From Pseudomonas sp. W4I3 (GTDB taxonomy: Bacteria; Pseudomonadota; Gammaproteobacteria; Pseudomonadales; Pseudomonadaceae), in assembly GCF_030816195.1 (NCBI RefSeq), contig NZ_JAUSXS010000001.1:4611501-4675500 (forward strand): a stretch of 64,000 nt of DNA. The letters run 5' to 3'. The notes below the pieces were generated by a model, which searched no databases, had not been told where the DNA came from, and was given only the letters and a program-made list of their open reading frames with translations. Shown here piece after piece: positions 1 to 8,434 of the stretch (positions are counted from its first letter, which is position 1; each line of letters starts with the position of its first letter). Both the position numbers and the translations under genes were made by a program.

Positions 1-450
1 CCGGCGCTTGACGACCCGTCGATGGCAGTCGGCCGGGGCCAACACCTTGCCCGCCTTGGAACGCACGGCGATGGTCTCTACCGGCTCCGACAATTCACTG
101 TCGAGCAGCACCGAGTAGCTCTCCCCTTTGTTGAACAAGTAGCGCTCCCCCCACTGGCGCATGCTGACGACGATGGGAAACACCGCGCGCCCACTGTCAG
201 TCAGCACATATTCTTTGTAGGCACTGCCGTCGGATGCCGGCTGGATGTCGAAAATGCCCAACTCGACGAGCAGTTTGAGCTTGACCGTGAGGATGTTCTT
301 GGCGAGACCAAGACGTTTCTGAAATTCACTGAAGCGGCGAACGTCATCGAACGCGTCGCGGATGATCATCAATACCCAGCGATCGCCGATTGCTTCGAGC
401 GTGCGGGCGACCGGGCATTCGCTCTGCGCCAGTAAGTGCTGTCTGGCCAT
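1..450 (-). CDS. HxlR-family transcriptional regulator (C-terminus beyond window)
   Basis: Reading the minus strand from the ATG at 450 gives MARQHLLAQSECPVARTLEA followed by IGDRWVLMIIRDAF and FSEFQKRLGLAKNILT, the typical start of HxlR/MarR-like winged-helix regulators: a cysteine in an 'ECPV' motif, then the 'GDRW' helix, then the recognition helix. About 150 codons are present and the frame is still open at base 1, so the C-terminus lies outside the window. It is transcribed divergently from the MFS gene starting at 602, and a perfect inverted repeat lies between them, so it probably controls that exporter. HxlR proteins usually sense electrophiles, aldehydes or oxidants through the N-terminal cysteine; the ligand here cannot be told. 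Confidence 0.88.
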   Translation of the reverse strand, partial: MARQHLLAQSECPVARTLEAIGDRWVLMIIRDAFDDVRRFSEFQKRLGLAKNILTVKLKLLVELGIFDIQPASDGSAYKEYVLTDSGRAVFPIVVSMRQWGERYLFNKGESYSVLLDSELSEPVETIAVRSKAGKVLAPADCHRRVVKRR

Positions 451-530
451 GGGTCTCCTGGAAGCGAGTCAGTAGGAAGTGGGAAAACGTTCTAACGTCA
501 GACGAAAACGCTTTGCAAATGTGGTTGCAT

Positions 531-550
531 TTAACAACTTCGTTTGTTAA
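531..550. promoter_or_regulatory. Inverted repeat, candidate HxlR operator
   Basis: TTAACAA-N6-TTGTTAA is a perfect 7-bp inverted repeat in the 151-bp gap between the divergent HxlR and MFS genes, in a patch clearly richer in A and T than its surroundings. A further AACAAAC-like stretch follows at about 555-562. Size and position fit a dimeric winged-helix repressor site. Binding is inferred. Confidence 0.5.
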
Positions 551-601
551 AAATCAACAAACTGGTTTTTATTCAAAACCACAAATCCCAAGGATGGAGT
601 G

Positions 602-1858
602 ATGCCGTTCAAGTCTCATGCCCCGGTAAAGATGGACATCGAAGCTGAAAAATCCAGCGGTGGGCACCCGCAAGCTCCGCAACCCCGGGACACCTCCACC
701 CTCAGTCGCTATCAGACTTTTCTTTTTGCCATTACCTGCGCCATGTCGGTCGCAAACGTCTACTTCGCCCAACCTTTGCTGGAATCGATGGCTGCCAGCC
801 TGTCGGTTTCGCCGGGGACGATTGGTGTTGTAGTCACCGCGACACAAGCCGGTTACGCCGTCGGGTTGTTGTTCATCGTTCCGCTGGGTGATGTGCTCAA
901 TCGCAAGAAACTTATCCTTACGCAAATGCTGCTGTCGGCGCTGGCCCTGTGCGCCGTTGGCCTTTCGCAGGATTGGGGCATGTTGCTCGGCGCGATGGTG
1001 CTGGTGGGCCTGATGGCGGTCGTGGTGCAAGTGGTGGTTGCCTACGCCGCTTCGCTGGCGAGTCCCGAGCAGCGTGGCGAAACCGTCGGCACCGTGACCA
1101 GTGGCGTGGTGCTGGGCATTCTGCTGGCCCGTTTCGTCTCCGGCGCAGTGGCTGATTTGGCCGGTTGGCGCGGCGTTTATTTTGTCTCGGCGGCCCTGAT
1201 GATCGGCATGGCGCTGGTGCTGATGCGCACCCTGCCTGCCCCCAGCACGCCACCGGCGAACGGTGGCTACTGGCAATTGTTGCGCTCGGTGTTCCAGTTA
1301 TACCTGACCGAACGCACATTGCGTGTGCGGGGCACCTTCGCCCTGCTGATCTTCGCCGCGTTCAGCGTGTTGTGGACCTCGATGGTGCTGCCGCTCAGCG
1401 CGCCACCGTTGTCGCTGTCACACACCCAGATTGGTGTGTTCGGACTCGCCGGTGTAGCCGGTGCCCTGGCAGCGGCACGCGCCGGACGGCTCGCCGACCA
1501 AGGGCTCGGCAATCGCACCACGGGCGTCGCGTTGGCACTGTTGACCGTGTCCTGGCTGCCTACGGCGTTCGTTGAACATTCATTGTTCGCCATGGTAGTG
1601 GGTGTGGTGTTACTGGACTTCGCCGTGCAAGCCGTCCATGTCACCAATCAGAGCCTGATCTTCGCCGCACGCCCCGATGCCCAAAGCCGACTGGTGGGCG
1701 CCTACATGTGCTTCTACTCGGTGGGCAGTGGCCTGGGTGCAATAGCCGCAACGTTTACTTATGCACACTTTGGCTGGGTTGCCGTTTGTGTATTGGGTGC
1801 GGCCATCAGCGCAGTCGCCCTGTTGTACTGGATTTACCTGGAGTTGACCCGCAAATAA
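602..1858 (+). CDS. MFS transporter (drug/metabolite exporter, DHA-like)
   Basis: A 418-residue, 12-helix major facilitator. After a hydrophilic N-terminus of about 35 residues, the first helix carries FAITCAMSVANVYFAQPLLE, and the loop between helices 2 and 3 has the MFS motif A variant GDVLNRKKLI. The family (YnfM/arabinose-efflux-like) pumps small molecules out by proton antiport across the inner membrane. The ATG at 602 is preceded by AAGGATGGAG; a GTG at 599 and an ATG at 632 are alternatives. It is divergent from the HxlR gene, which suggests induction by a toxic compound sensed by that regulator. The substrate is unknown. Confidence 0.85.
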   Translation: MPFKSHAPVKMDIEAEKSSGGHPQAPQPRDTSTLSRYQTFLFAITCAMSVANVYFAQPLLESMAASLSVSPGTIGVVVTATQAGYAVGLLFIVPLGDVLNRKKLILTQMLLSALALCAVGLSQDWGMLLGAMVLVGLMAVVVQVVVAYAASLASPEQRGETVGTVTSGVVLGILLARFVSGAVADLAGWRGVYFVSAALMIGMALVLMRTLPAPSTPPANGGYWQLLRSVFQLYLTERTLRVRGTFALLIFAAFSVLWTSMVLPLSAPPLSLSHTQIGVFGLAGVAGALAAARAGRLADQGLGNRTTGVALALLTVSWLPTAFVEHSLFAMVVGVVLLDFAVQAVHVTNQSLIFAARPDAQSRLVGAYMCFYSVGSGLGAIAATFTYAHFGWVAVCVLGAAISAVALLYWIYLELTRK

Positions 1859-1954
1859 CTTTCCAACGTCAATCAAACTTCCTGCGTCCGCAAGTAATGG
1901 ACGGCTCGACTTCTATGGCGTGACACCGACCTTCTTTATCAAGGCAGATAATCC

Positions 1955-2851
1955 ATGAAACCACTGCACGTAATATTGGCTGTACTGATAACGGCAATCT
2001 GGGGTGTGAATTTCTCGGTGATCAAACTGGGTCTGGCGACCGTCGACCCGTTTATCCTGGCGGGTATCCGCTTCAGTCTCTGTGCGTTACCGGCGATGTT
2101 CTTCATCCGTAAACCCGACGTGCCGTGGCGCTACATCATCGGCTATGGCCTGGTGTTCGGCATCGGTCTGTGGGGCGTGGTCAATCTGGGGATCAAGGCC
2201 GGGCTGTCGGCGGGCATCGCGTCGCTGGTGCTGCAGTTCAGCGCGTTCTTCACCCTCCTGCTCGGCAGTTGGGTGTTCAAGGAAGCGCTGACCCGCTTTC
2301 AGGTGCTGGGCATGTTGATCGCCCTCGCGGGGCTGTTGTGCATCATCACGATCAGTGACGGTTCGGTGAGCCTGACCGGCGTGTCGCTGGTGCTGGTGGG
2401 CGCAGCGTCCTGGAGCGTTGCCAACATCATCAGCAAGAAGGCGAGCACCAGGGATGTCTTCGGCTTTCTGGTGTGGTCCAGCGCGTTCGCACCGATTCCG
2501 TTGTTCGCCCTCGACTACGCGGTAAACGGCAGCGCCGGCTACACGGCGTTTGTCAGTCAGGTGAACACGACTACCGTGTTGTCGATCCTGTTCCAGGTCT
2601 ATCCCAACACGCTGTTCGCCTACTGGGTCTGGAACTCGCTGCTCAAAACCTATCCGGTCTCCACAGTGGCGCCGCTGTCTCTGCTGGTGCCGATCTTCGG
2701 CATGCTCGGCTCGGTCGTGGTGTTCAACGAAAGTGTGCCGGTGAGCAAGGTACTGGCGGTGGTGCTGATCGTACTTGGCCTGGCCGTCGGCCTCTATGGT
2801 CAGCGCATTTTCAACGCTGTTTTCGCGCGCCCTGCGCGTACCTCAATATGA
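1955..2851 (+). CDS. EamA/DMT-family exporter (O-acetylserine/cysteine exporter-like)
   Basis: This 298-residue inner-membrane protein has ten predicted helices in two EamA repeats (about residues 5-135 and 145-285). The N-terminus LITAIWGVNFSVIKLG and the C-terminal LLVPIFGMLGSVVVFNE are typical of the branch containing E. coli EamA (YdeD), which exports cysteine-pathway metabolites. AAGG lies about ten bases before the ATG. It follows the MFS gene by 96 bp on the same strand and may be co-transcribed with it. Assignment to EamA itself is by resemblance only. Confidence 0.8.
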   Translation: MKPLHVILAVLITAIWGVNFSVIKLGLATVDPFILAGIRFSLCALPAMFFIRKPDVPWRYIIGYGLVFGIGLWGVVNLGIKAGLSAGIASLVLQFSAFFTLLLGSWVFKEALTRFQVLGMLIALAGLLCIITISDGSVSLTGVSLVLVGAASWSVANIISKKASTRDVFGFLVWSSAFAPIPLFALDYAVNGSAGYTAFVSQVNTTTVLSILFQVYPNTLFAYWVWNSLLKTYPVSTVAPLSLLVPIFGMLGSVVVFNESVPVSKVLAVVLIVLGLAVGLYGQRIFNAVFARPARTSI

Positions 2852-2865
2852 ATCGCCTCGATAAC

Positions 2866-2876
2866 TCATACGACAA
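2866..2876. promoter_or_regulatory. First copy of a TTGTAYGACAA-like motif
   Basis: TCATACGACAA directly follows the EamA gene ending at 2851. Its right half matches the perfect copy at 2999-3009 and the copy before gudP at 20640-20650. Two spaced copies before the next transporter gene suggest a regulator site. Confidence 0.35.
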
Positions 2877-2910
2877 CCCGAAGATTTGCCGCTTGGCCGG
2901 CTTTCGAGCG

Positions 2911-2929
2911 CCTGCCCCTTAAGGGCAGG
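2911..2929 (+). terminator. Hairpin after the first EamA gene
   Basis: CCTGCCC-CTTAA-GGGCAGG forms a 7-bp GC-rich stem about 60 bp past the stop codon, followed only by GTATTTC rather than a true T-run. It is a weak intrinsic-terminator candidate separating the two EamA genes. Confidence 0.4.
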
Positions 2930-2998
2930 TATTTCAGTCGATGTTCACACATCACCTTGCGCCTCCAAACCAAACACGTTACAAATCCCATCACCAAG

Positions 2999-3009
2999 TT
3001 GTACGACAA
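2999..3009. promoter_or_regulatory. TTGTACGACAA palindrome, candidate FCD/GntR operator
   Basis: TTGT-ACG-ACAA is an inverted repeat 54 bp before the ATG of the second EamA gene. It matches the motif upstream of gudP (TTGTATGACAA) at 10 of 11 positions. Sites of this form are known for FadR/FCD-type GntR regulators. No such regulator gene adjoins this EamA gene, so the controlling protein would act in trans. Confidence 0.45.
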
Positions 3010-3062
3010 CCTAAAAATAATCCCCATCCCTCGAGGATGGCGCCAACTGTTCGAGCCCCGCC

Positions 3063-4007
3063 ATGACTCCCCCTGCCCCCGCCCCATTCTCCCGCCACAT
3101 CGCCGTCCTCATCCTGCTCTGCATGGGCTCTGCCTTCGCCGGCAACCACATCGCCGCGCGCGTAGCCTTCGACGACGGCGCCGGTGTCCTGCTGGCTATC
3201 CTGATGCGCTCAGGTGGCACCCTGCTCGTGCTGGCCATTTTGGTCCTGTGGCAACGCCAAAGCCTGCGCCTTCCCCCAGGCGCATGGCGCTGGCAAGTAC
3301 TTCTGGGCCTGCTGATCGCCACCCAAAGCCTCTGTCTCTATTCTGCCGTCGCCCGCGTTCCGGTAGCGCTGGCCCTGCTGGTCGCCAACGTCTTCCCGAT
3401 TCTGCTGGCGCTGCTGACCTGGGCGCTCGGCGGCCCACGCCCCACCGCGCGCACGGCCTTGCTGATGGGCCTGATTCTGGTGGGCCTGGTGTTCGTGCTT
3501 GACGTACCCGGCCGCTTCGCCACCCACACCAGCCTCGGCCCGCAATGGCTGCTCGGCGTCACCCTAGCCTTTTGCGCCGCGTTCGTATTCGCCTGTGCGC
3601 TGTGGATCACCGACCACAAGTTGTCTCAAGTACGCGGTTCTGTGCGCAGCCTGCTGACGATCTTCATCGTATTCAGCAGCGTCAACATCGCGGGCTGGAC
3701 CGGTGCGCTTGCCGATGGCTTGAACCTGCCGGCAACCAGCACCGGCTGGCTGGCACTGGCCACGCTGGTGGTGCTGTATGGCACCGGTTTTATCGTGCTG
3801 TTCATTTCAGTGCCGCGCCTGGACATGCCGCGTAATGCACCAGTGATGAACATCGAGCCGCTGGCAACCTTGTTGATGGGCTGGATCGTGCTCGACCAGA
3901 TGCTCAGCGCCGGGCAGATGGCAGGCGGGGTTATTGTGGTCACGGGGATTGTGTTGCTGACTTATCGCACGTCGCCCGGGCCGACCGCCAAGGCGCAGGT
4001 GGCGTAA
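3063..4007 (+). CDS. EamA/DMT-family transporter
   Basis: A 314-residue polytopic membrane protein with two EamA repeats. The N-terminal repeat begins HIAVLILLCMGSAFAGNHIA and the second ends with PLATLLMGWIVLDQML followed by GGVIVVTGIVLLTY. It is a different branch from the gene at 1955. Substrate is unknown; relatives export amino acids or related metabolites. It probably has its own promoter in the 211-bp gap, which holds a hairpin and two TTGTAYGACAA-like motifs. Confidence 0.8.
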   Translation: MTPPAPAPFSRHIAVLILLCMGSAFAGNHIAARVAFDDGAGVLLAILMRSGGTLLVLAILVLWQRQSLRLPPGAWRWQVLLGLLIATQSLCLYSAVARVPVALALLVANVFPILLALLTWALGGPRPTARTALLMGLILVGLVFVLDVPGRFATHTSLGPQWLLGVTLAFCAAFVFACALWITDHKLSQVRGSVRSLLTIFIVFSSVNIAGWTGALADGLNLPATSTGWLALATLVVLYGTGFIVLFISVPRLDMPRNAPVMNIEPLATLLMGWIVLDQMLSAGQMAGGVIVVTGIVLLTYRTSPGPTAKAQVA

Positions 4008-4039
4008 TGCCTGGGTTTCGTATAGGGCACGAGTGATAC

Positions 4040-4053
4040 CCCGCTGCAGCGGG
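4040..4053. repeat. 14-bp perfect palindrome in a convergent gap
   Basis: CCCGCTGCAGCGGG lies between the convergent genes ending at 4007 and 4056. It could fold as a short hairpin limiting read-through, but lacks a T-run on either strand. It may instead be a worn REP-type remnant. Confidence 0.3.
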
Positions 4054-4055
4054 CG

Positions 4056-4286
4056 CTACTTCAACTCGCTGGCCCGATTGCTCGCCGCATCATCGTAAGC
4101 CACATACAGCGACTCGGCGATCTGGCTTTTGATGGCCTTGGTGGACTCCAGGCCCAACACAAAACCTTCAGCCTTGCCGCCGGCGCGGTTGAGCTCCTCG
4201 TGGGTGGACGCGCCGGTGATGGCGTCGAGGAGTTTGGCGGCGTGGGGGCCGACGCCTTTGGGCAGGGAGATTTGGTCGATGGACAT
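4056..4286 (-). CDS. Small conserved protein of unknown function
   Basis: A 76-residue protein without signal peptide or membrane segment, beginning MSIDQISLPKGVGPHAAKLL. The start at 4286 is chosen because GAAGG lies eight bases before that ATG; the longer frame to 4328 has no such site. The middle carries 'GGKAEGFVLGLESTKAIKSQIAESLY', which looks helical. I do not recognise a domain. It lies downstream of another unknown gene (4443-5171) on the same strand, 156 bp away, so it could be its own transcript. Confidence 0.6.
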   Translation of the reverse strand: MSIDQISLPKGVGPHAAKLLDAITGASTHEELNRAGGKAEGFVLGLESTKAIKSQIAESLYVAYDDAASNRASELK

Positions 4287-4442
4287 GGCGATACCTTCAG
4301 AAATGAAATCGGTAGCGCTTTTAACCACTGCCGGGAGCGGGCATGGTAAACCGGTTGGCGCAGAAAGGGGCTGCTTTTGGTCGTAGGCCAGTTCAACAAC
4401 GGCCTACACCCCTGAATGCTTGTCTCCCCCTTACCGTAGCCT

Positions 4443-5171
4443 TCAGACCGTCACGTTGATCACCTCGCCCCCGCGCCGCTCAAACATTGCCCGCTCCGTC
4501 TCCTCAGTCGCCCGTTCGCCCTTGTAGGCCAACTGAGTGATGAACAGCCGGTCCTGGGCGCCCTTCAGGTTCGACGGGTCATGGGGCCTGAGCAAGGGCG
4601 CCAGATCAATAGTACTGGCGAAATTCTCGTTGGTCAGGCTGCGAAAACCCATGAGGCTGCCCGACGACGGCGAGCCGGCGTCGACCATGTCGATGGCGGC
4701 GTTGCGGTAGGCCACGGCGGCCGCTTGCAGGCCGGGGGCGCGGTTGAGCAGGTCGGTGAGGCGTTGGACATTCGCATCGCTCAGTTGGCCGGCCTTATCG
4801 AGTACTTTCAGGCGGCCGTCGGCTTGCACGGTAAACCCGTAATCGGTTCCAGCCAGGTCGGGCGCGGTGCTGGCCAGGGAGGCCTGGAATGCGTTGAACG
4901 CGCTTTTCAGCACGCCGTGTGCGCCATTGAAGCGGTCGACGAAGCGAGGCAAATCCGGCGAATCGGACCGGCCGACCCAGGTGTTGACCACCTCCAGTGG
5001 CGCGCTCAGGGTCTGGGCGGCTTCGCTGGGGTGGTAAATGGCCGCCGGGCCGGCGTTTGCCAGGGCTTGGGTGGCGACGTCCGACGGCGCCTGGGGCACG
5101 CGTTTCTGGTCGGAAGGCGCCAGGCTGATAGTGGCCGGGGCGAGATGGGCAGCGCTGACGGAAAGTGCCAT
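4443..5171 (-). CDS. Hypothetical protein
   Basis: The reading from ATG 5171 gives 242 residues beginning MALSVSAAHLAPATISLAPS. No signal peptide, membrane segment or recognised motif is visible. The first 70 residues are rich in Ala, Pro and Ser and look disordered; the remainder (residues about 80-240) looks helical, with 'LPRFVDRFNGAHGVLKSAFNAF' and a charged C-terminus RAMFERRGGEVINVTV. An upstream in-frame ATG at 5309 would add 46 residues without typical content, so the shorter form is preferred, although its ribosome site is weak. Function unknown. A secreted or appendage-associated role is possible but unsupported. Confidence 0.55.
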   Translation of the reverse strand: MALSVSAAHLAPATISLAPSDQKRVPQAPSDVATQALANAGPAAIYHPSEAAQTLSAPLEVVNTWVGRSDSPDLPRFVDRFNGAHGVLKSAFNAFQASLASTAPDLAGTDYGFTVQADGRLKVLDKAGQLSDANVQRLTDLLNRAPGLQAAAVAYRNAAIDMVDAGSPSSGSLMGFRSLTNENFASTIDLAPLLRPHDPSNLKGAQDRLFITQLAYKGERATEETERAMFERRGGEVINVTV

Positions 5172-5328
5172 TTTAATCGATCCATGATTGGCGGGGTCAT
5201 ACAGGTTATCGACGCGGATGAGGCAATCTTTAGACGCCCCCATTTGAACGTCGTTGCTGCCCAAAGCTACGCGTGTGGCGATGGCTCGATACCCACACAG
5301 CGCGATCATTTGGCGCTGGCACCCACCT

Positions 5329-6783
5329 TCAATCAGCCGCCTGCGACAACGGCCGCGCCACCCGTTCCAGCGCCTTGCGCTCCGCCGCCACGCCCCAGAT
5401 CGCCTGCACTATCGCAGCGGCGCACATCAGCGCTGCCCCGATCAAATACCCCACGAACAAACTTCCACGCTGTTGCGTCTGTATCAATTGCCCAAACAGC
5501 GTTGGCCCGATGATCCCGCCTAGCCCCGTGCCGAAGGCATAAAAGACTGCAATCGCCAGCGCGCGTATCTCCAGCGGAAAGGTCTCCGCCACGGTCAGGT
5601 ACGCCGAACTCGCCGCTGCCGAGGCGAAGAAGAAAATCACCATCCATGCGATGGCTTGCTGGGTCACGTCGAACCAGCCTTGCTGGAACGCGTAGCCGCT
5701 GAGCGCCAGCAGCACGCCGGAGATCGCGTAGGTAGAGCTGATCATCACGCGCCGGCCGACTACGTCAAACAACCGCCCCAGCAGCAGCGGCCCGCAGAAG
5801 TTGCCGAGGGCGAGCGGCAGCACGTACCAGCCGACGCGCTCGGCGGGCACGTCGTAGAAGTCGGTGAGCACCAGCGCATAGGTGAAAAATATCGCGTTGT
5901 AGAAAAACGCCTGGGCGGTAAGCAGCGTCATGCCCACCAGGGCACGACGGCGAAAGCTGACAAACAGAGTATGGAAAATCTCCGCCAGCGGGGTGTGGTC
6001 GCGCGCATGCAGGCGCAAGGCTGGGCCGTTGACCGGGGCCAGTGCGTGGCCTTGTTCGCGCAGGCGCGCTTCGATGCCCTCGACAATGCGCCGCGCTTCG
6101 TCCTGCTGGCCGTGGATCAACAACCAGCGCGGGCTTTCCGGTAACCACAGGCGCATCACCAGAATGATCAGGCCCAGCGCGGCACCGATGCCGAAGCACA
6201 GGCGCCAACCGAGGTCGCCGCCGACGATGTGCGGGTCGAGCAACACGATGGCGCCACCGGCACCCAAAGCGGCGCCCAGCCAGAAGGTACCGTTGATGGT
6301 CAGGTCGACCCAGCCGCGATAGCGCGCCGGAGTGAATTCCTGGATGGTCGAGTTGATCGCCGTGTATTCGCCGCCAATGCCCATGCCGGTGAGGAAGCGG
6401 AACAGCAGAAAGGTTTCCAGGTTGAAGGAAAACGCCGTGGCCGCGGTGGCGCCCACGTACAGCCAGAGGGTGATGAAGAACAGCTTGCGCCGCCCCAGGC
6501 GGTCGGTGAGCCAGCCGAACAACAGCGCACCCAGCACGGCGCCAGCGATGTAGACGCCACCGGCGAGGCCGATGTCGAAGTTGCTGAGGTTAAGGCCAGC
6601 GCTGCTTTTCAGCGCCCCGGACACCGAGCCGGCCAGGGTCACTTCCAGCCCGTCGAGCAGCCAGGTGATACCCAGGGCAAACACCAGCAAGGTGTGGAAG
6701 CGGCCCCAGGGCAAGCGGTCCAGGCGCGCGGGCAGGTCAGTCTCGAACAGCGCCCCTTGGGTGTCGGCGTGTGGTTGGGTCAT
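5329..6783 (-). CDS. MFS transporter, sugar-porter-like (SP) family
   Basis: A 484-residue, 12-helix major facilitator. Diagnostic features are DRLGRRKLFF in the loop between helices 2 and 3 (motif A), MGIGGEYTAINSTIQEF in helix 4, PESPRWLL before the central loop, and DVVGRRVMI in the second half. This pattern fits the metabolite:H+ symporter branch of the SP/AAHS transporters. The ATG at 6783 follows GGAGG at five bases; the GTG at 6789 is less likely. It lies 110 bp downstream of gabP on the same strand and could share its transcript. Substrate is probably an organic acid or sugar; I cannot say which. Confidence 0.82.
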   Translation of the reverse strand: MTQPHADTQGALFETDLPARLDRLPWGRFHTLLVFALGITWLLDGLEVTLAGSVSGALKSSAGLNLSNFDIGLAGGVYIAGAVLGALLFGWLTDRLGRRKLFFITLWLYVGATAATAFSFNLETFLLFRFLTGMGIGGEYTAINSTIQEFTPARYRGWVDLTINGTFWLGAALGAGGAIVLLDPHIVGGDLGWRLCFGIGAALGLIILVMRLWLPESPRWLLIHGQQDEARRIVEGIEARLREQGHALAPVNGPALRLHARDHTPLAEIFHTLFVSFRRRALVGMTLLTAQAFFYNAIFFTYALVLTDFYDVPAERVGWYVLPLALGNFCGPLLLGRLFDVVGRRVMISSTYAISGVLLALSGYAFQQGWFDVTQQAIAWMVIFFFASAAASSAYLTVAETFPLEIRALAIAVFYAFGTGLGGIIGPTLFGQLIQTQQRGSLFVGYLIGAALMCAAAIVQAIWGVAAERKALERVARPLSQAAD

Positions 6784-6893
6784 GGTCACCTCCGTCCTTG
6801 TGCAGTGCCTCGTCAGTTATGAGTGAGCCTTTGGCGGGGGAGTTCAAAGTCGTCGCGCTGGTGTCCTTGATCCTCAGGGATTGGCGAGGCTTG

Positions 6894-8300
6894 TCAGGAT
6901 TGCTCCAGCGCCACCGGCTTGACCGCCTGCCCCTGCTGACGCGAGGTGACCAGGCCAATAAAGGAAATCACCAGCGCCAGGCCAATCGTCGAGGACACTT
7001 CTGCGCGGTGTTCCGGCGTCACCATCATCACGGTCAGCGCCGCGCAGATGAACGCGATGACCAGATAGGTCAGCCAGGGAAACAGCCACATGCGCAAGGT
7101 CAGTTCGACGTTCTGCCGGAGCAGCAAACGCCGCATACGCAATTGCGAGACCGCGATCACCAGATACACCAGCAACGCAATAGCACCGGAACTGGCGAGC
7201 AGAAACTGGAACAGCCCGGCAGGCATGAAGTAGCTCAGCAGCGTCACCCCGGCTCCGATGATGGTGCTGGCAATCACCGCCGCCCTCGGCACGCCCGCCA
7301 CTGACGTGTGTTTGAGGGCACGTGGCGCATCGCCGCGTTTACCCAGGGAGAACAGCATGCGCGAGGAGATGTAGATCGAGGAGTTCATGCAACTGGCGAC
7401 GGCGATCAGCACCACCACGTCGACCATGAACTTGGCGTTGGGGATGTTCATCAACTCCAGCGCACGCTGGTAAGAGCCCACGGACGCCAGCAGCGGGTCG
7501 TTCCACGGCACCACGGAGATGACGACCGAGATCGACAACAGGTAGAACACGCCGATGCGCCAGATCACCGAGCGTGTTGCCTTGGCGATGTTCTGCGCCG
7601 GGTTACTCGACTCAGCCGCGGCAATAGTCACCGCCTCGGTACCAATGAAACTGAACATGATGGTAATGAAGGCCCCCACCACCGCCGACAGGCCGTTGGG
7701 GGCAAAGCCGCCGTGCTCTTGCATCAACCGGCTCAAGCCACTGGCTTGGCGATCAGGAATCCAGCCCATCAGCACGTTGAAACCCAGGCCGATAAACCCG
7801 ACGATGGCGATGACCTTGGCCATCGCGAACCAGAACTCGAACTCGCCATATTTGGCAACGCTGAACAGGTTGGTGATCACCAGCAAAATGATCGACAGCA
7901 ACGCGAACAACCAGGCATCGATCTGTGGAAACCATTGATTGAGCACATGCCCGGCAGCCAGCGCCTCGATCGGAATCACCAACACCCAGAACCACCAATA
8001 CAACCAGCCGATGGTGAAGCCTGCCCAGCGTCCAATGGCCTGGTCGGCATAGGTGGAAAACGAACCGGTGTCCGGGCGCGCCACCGCCATTTCGCCGAGC
8101 ATGCGCATCACCAGCACCACCAGCAGGCCGGAGCACAGGTAAGCCAGTAAAACCGCCGGCCCCGCTGCCGCGATGGCATGCCCGGAACCGACAAATAACC
8201 CCGCGCCGATAATGCCTGCGATGGACAACATGGTGACGTGCCGCGGCTTGAAACCCTGCGCCAGCTGACCGTTGGAATCGTTGCAGTTGAGGCTATTCAT
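6894..8300 (-). CDS. gabP: GABA permease GabP (AAT-family amino-acid transporter)
   Basis: A 468-residue, 12-helix APC-superfamily permease that imports 4-aminobutyrate with protons across the inner membrane. The N-terminal LAQGFKPRHVTMLSIAGIIG and GAGLFVGSGHAI blocks and the helix-3 segment RPDTGSFSTYADQAIGRWAG match Pseudomonas GabP closely as I recall it. The start MNSLNCND at 8300 is preferred over the longer frame to 8360 because AAT permeases begin just before the amphipathic 'FKPRH' segment. No GABA catabolic genes (gabD, gabT) lie nearby, so specificity rests on resemblance. Confidence 0.8.
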   Translation of the reverse strand: MNSLNCNDSNGQLAQGFKPRHVTMLSIAGIIGAGLFVGSGHAIAAAGPAVLLAYLCSGLLVVLVMRMLGEMAVARPDTGSFSTYADQAIGRWAGFTIGWLYWWFWVLVIPIEALAAGHVLNQWFPQIDAWLFALLSIILLVITNLFSVAKYGEFEFWFAMAKVIAIVGFIGLGFNVLMGWIPDRQASGLSRLMQEHGGFAPNGLSAVVGAFITIMFSFIGTEAVTIAAAESSNPAQNIAKATRSVIWRIGVFYLLSISVVISVVPWNDPLLASVGSYQRALELMNIPNAKFMVDVVVLIAVASCMNSSIYISSRMLFSLGKRGDAPRALKHTSVAGVPRAAVIASTIIGAGVTLLSYFMPAGLFQFLLASSGAIALLVYLVIAVSQLRMRRLLLRQNVELTLRMWLFPWLTYLVIAFICAALTVMMVTPEHRAEVSSTIGLALVISFIGLVTSRQQGQAVKPVALEQS

Positions 8301-8434
8301 TGTTTTTGTTGTTCTCGGGCGACTAGTGCCCTTCACCTTAAGTGCGCTGGACACGGCCAAAGTAGCCTGAGCGCGCCATCATCGTGTCTGATCTCGACAT
8401 TTGCCCACACTCATAGCGCGTGTTTCTCACGCCA

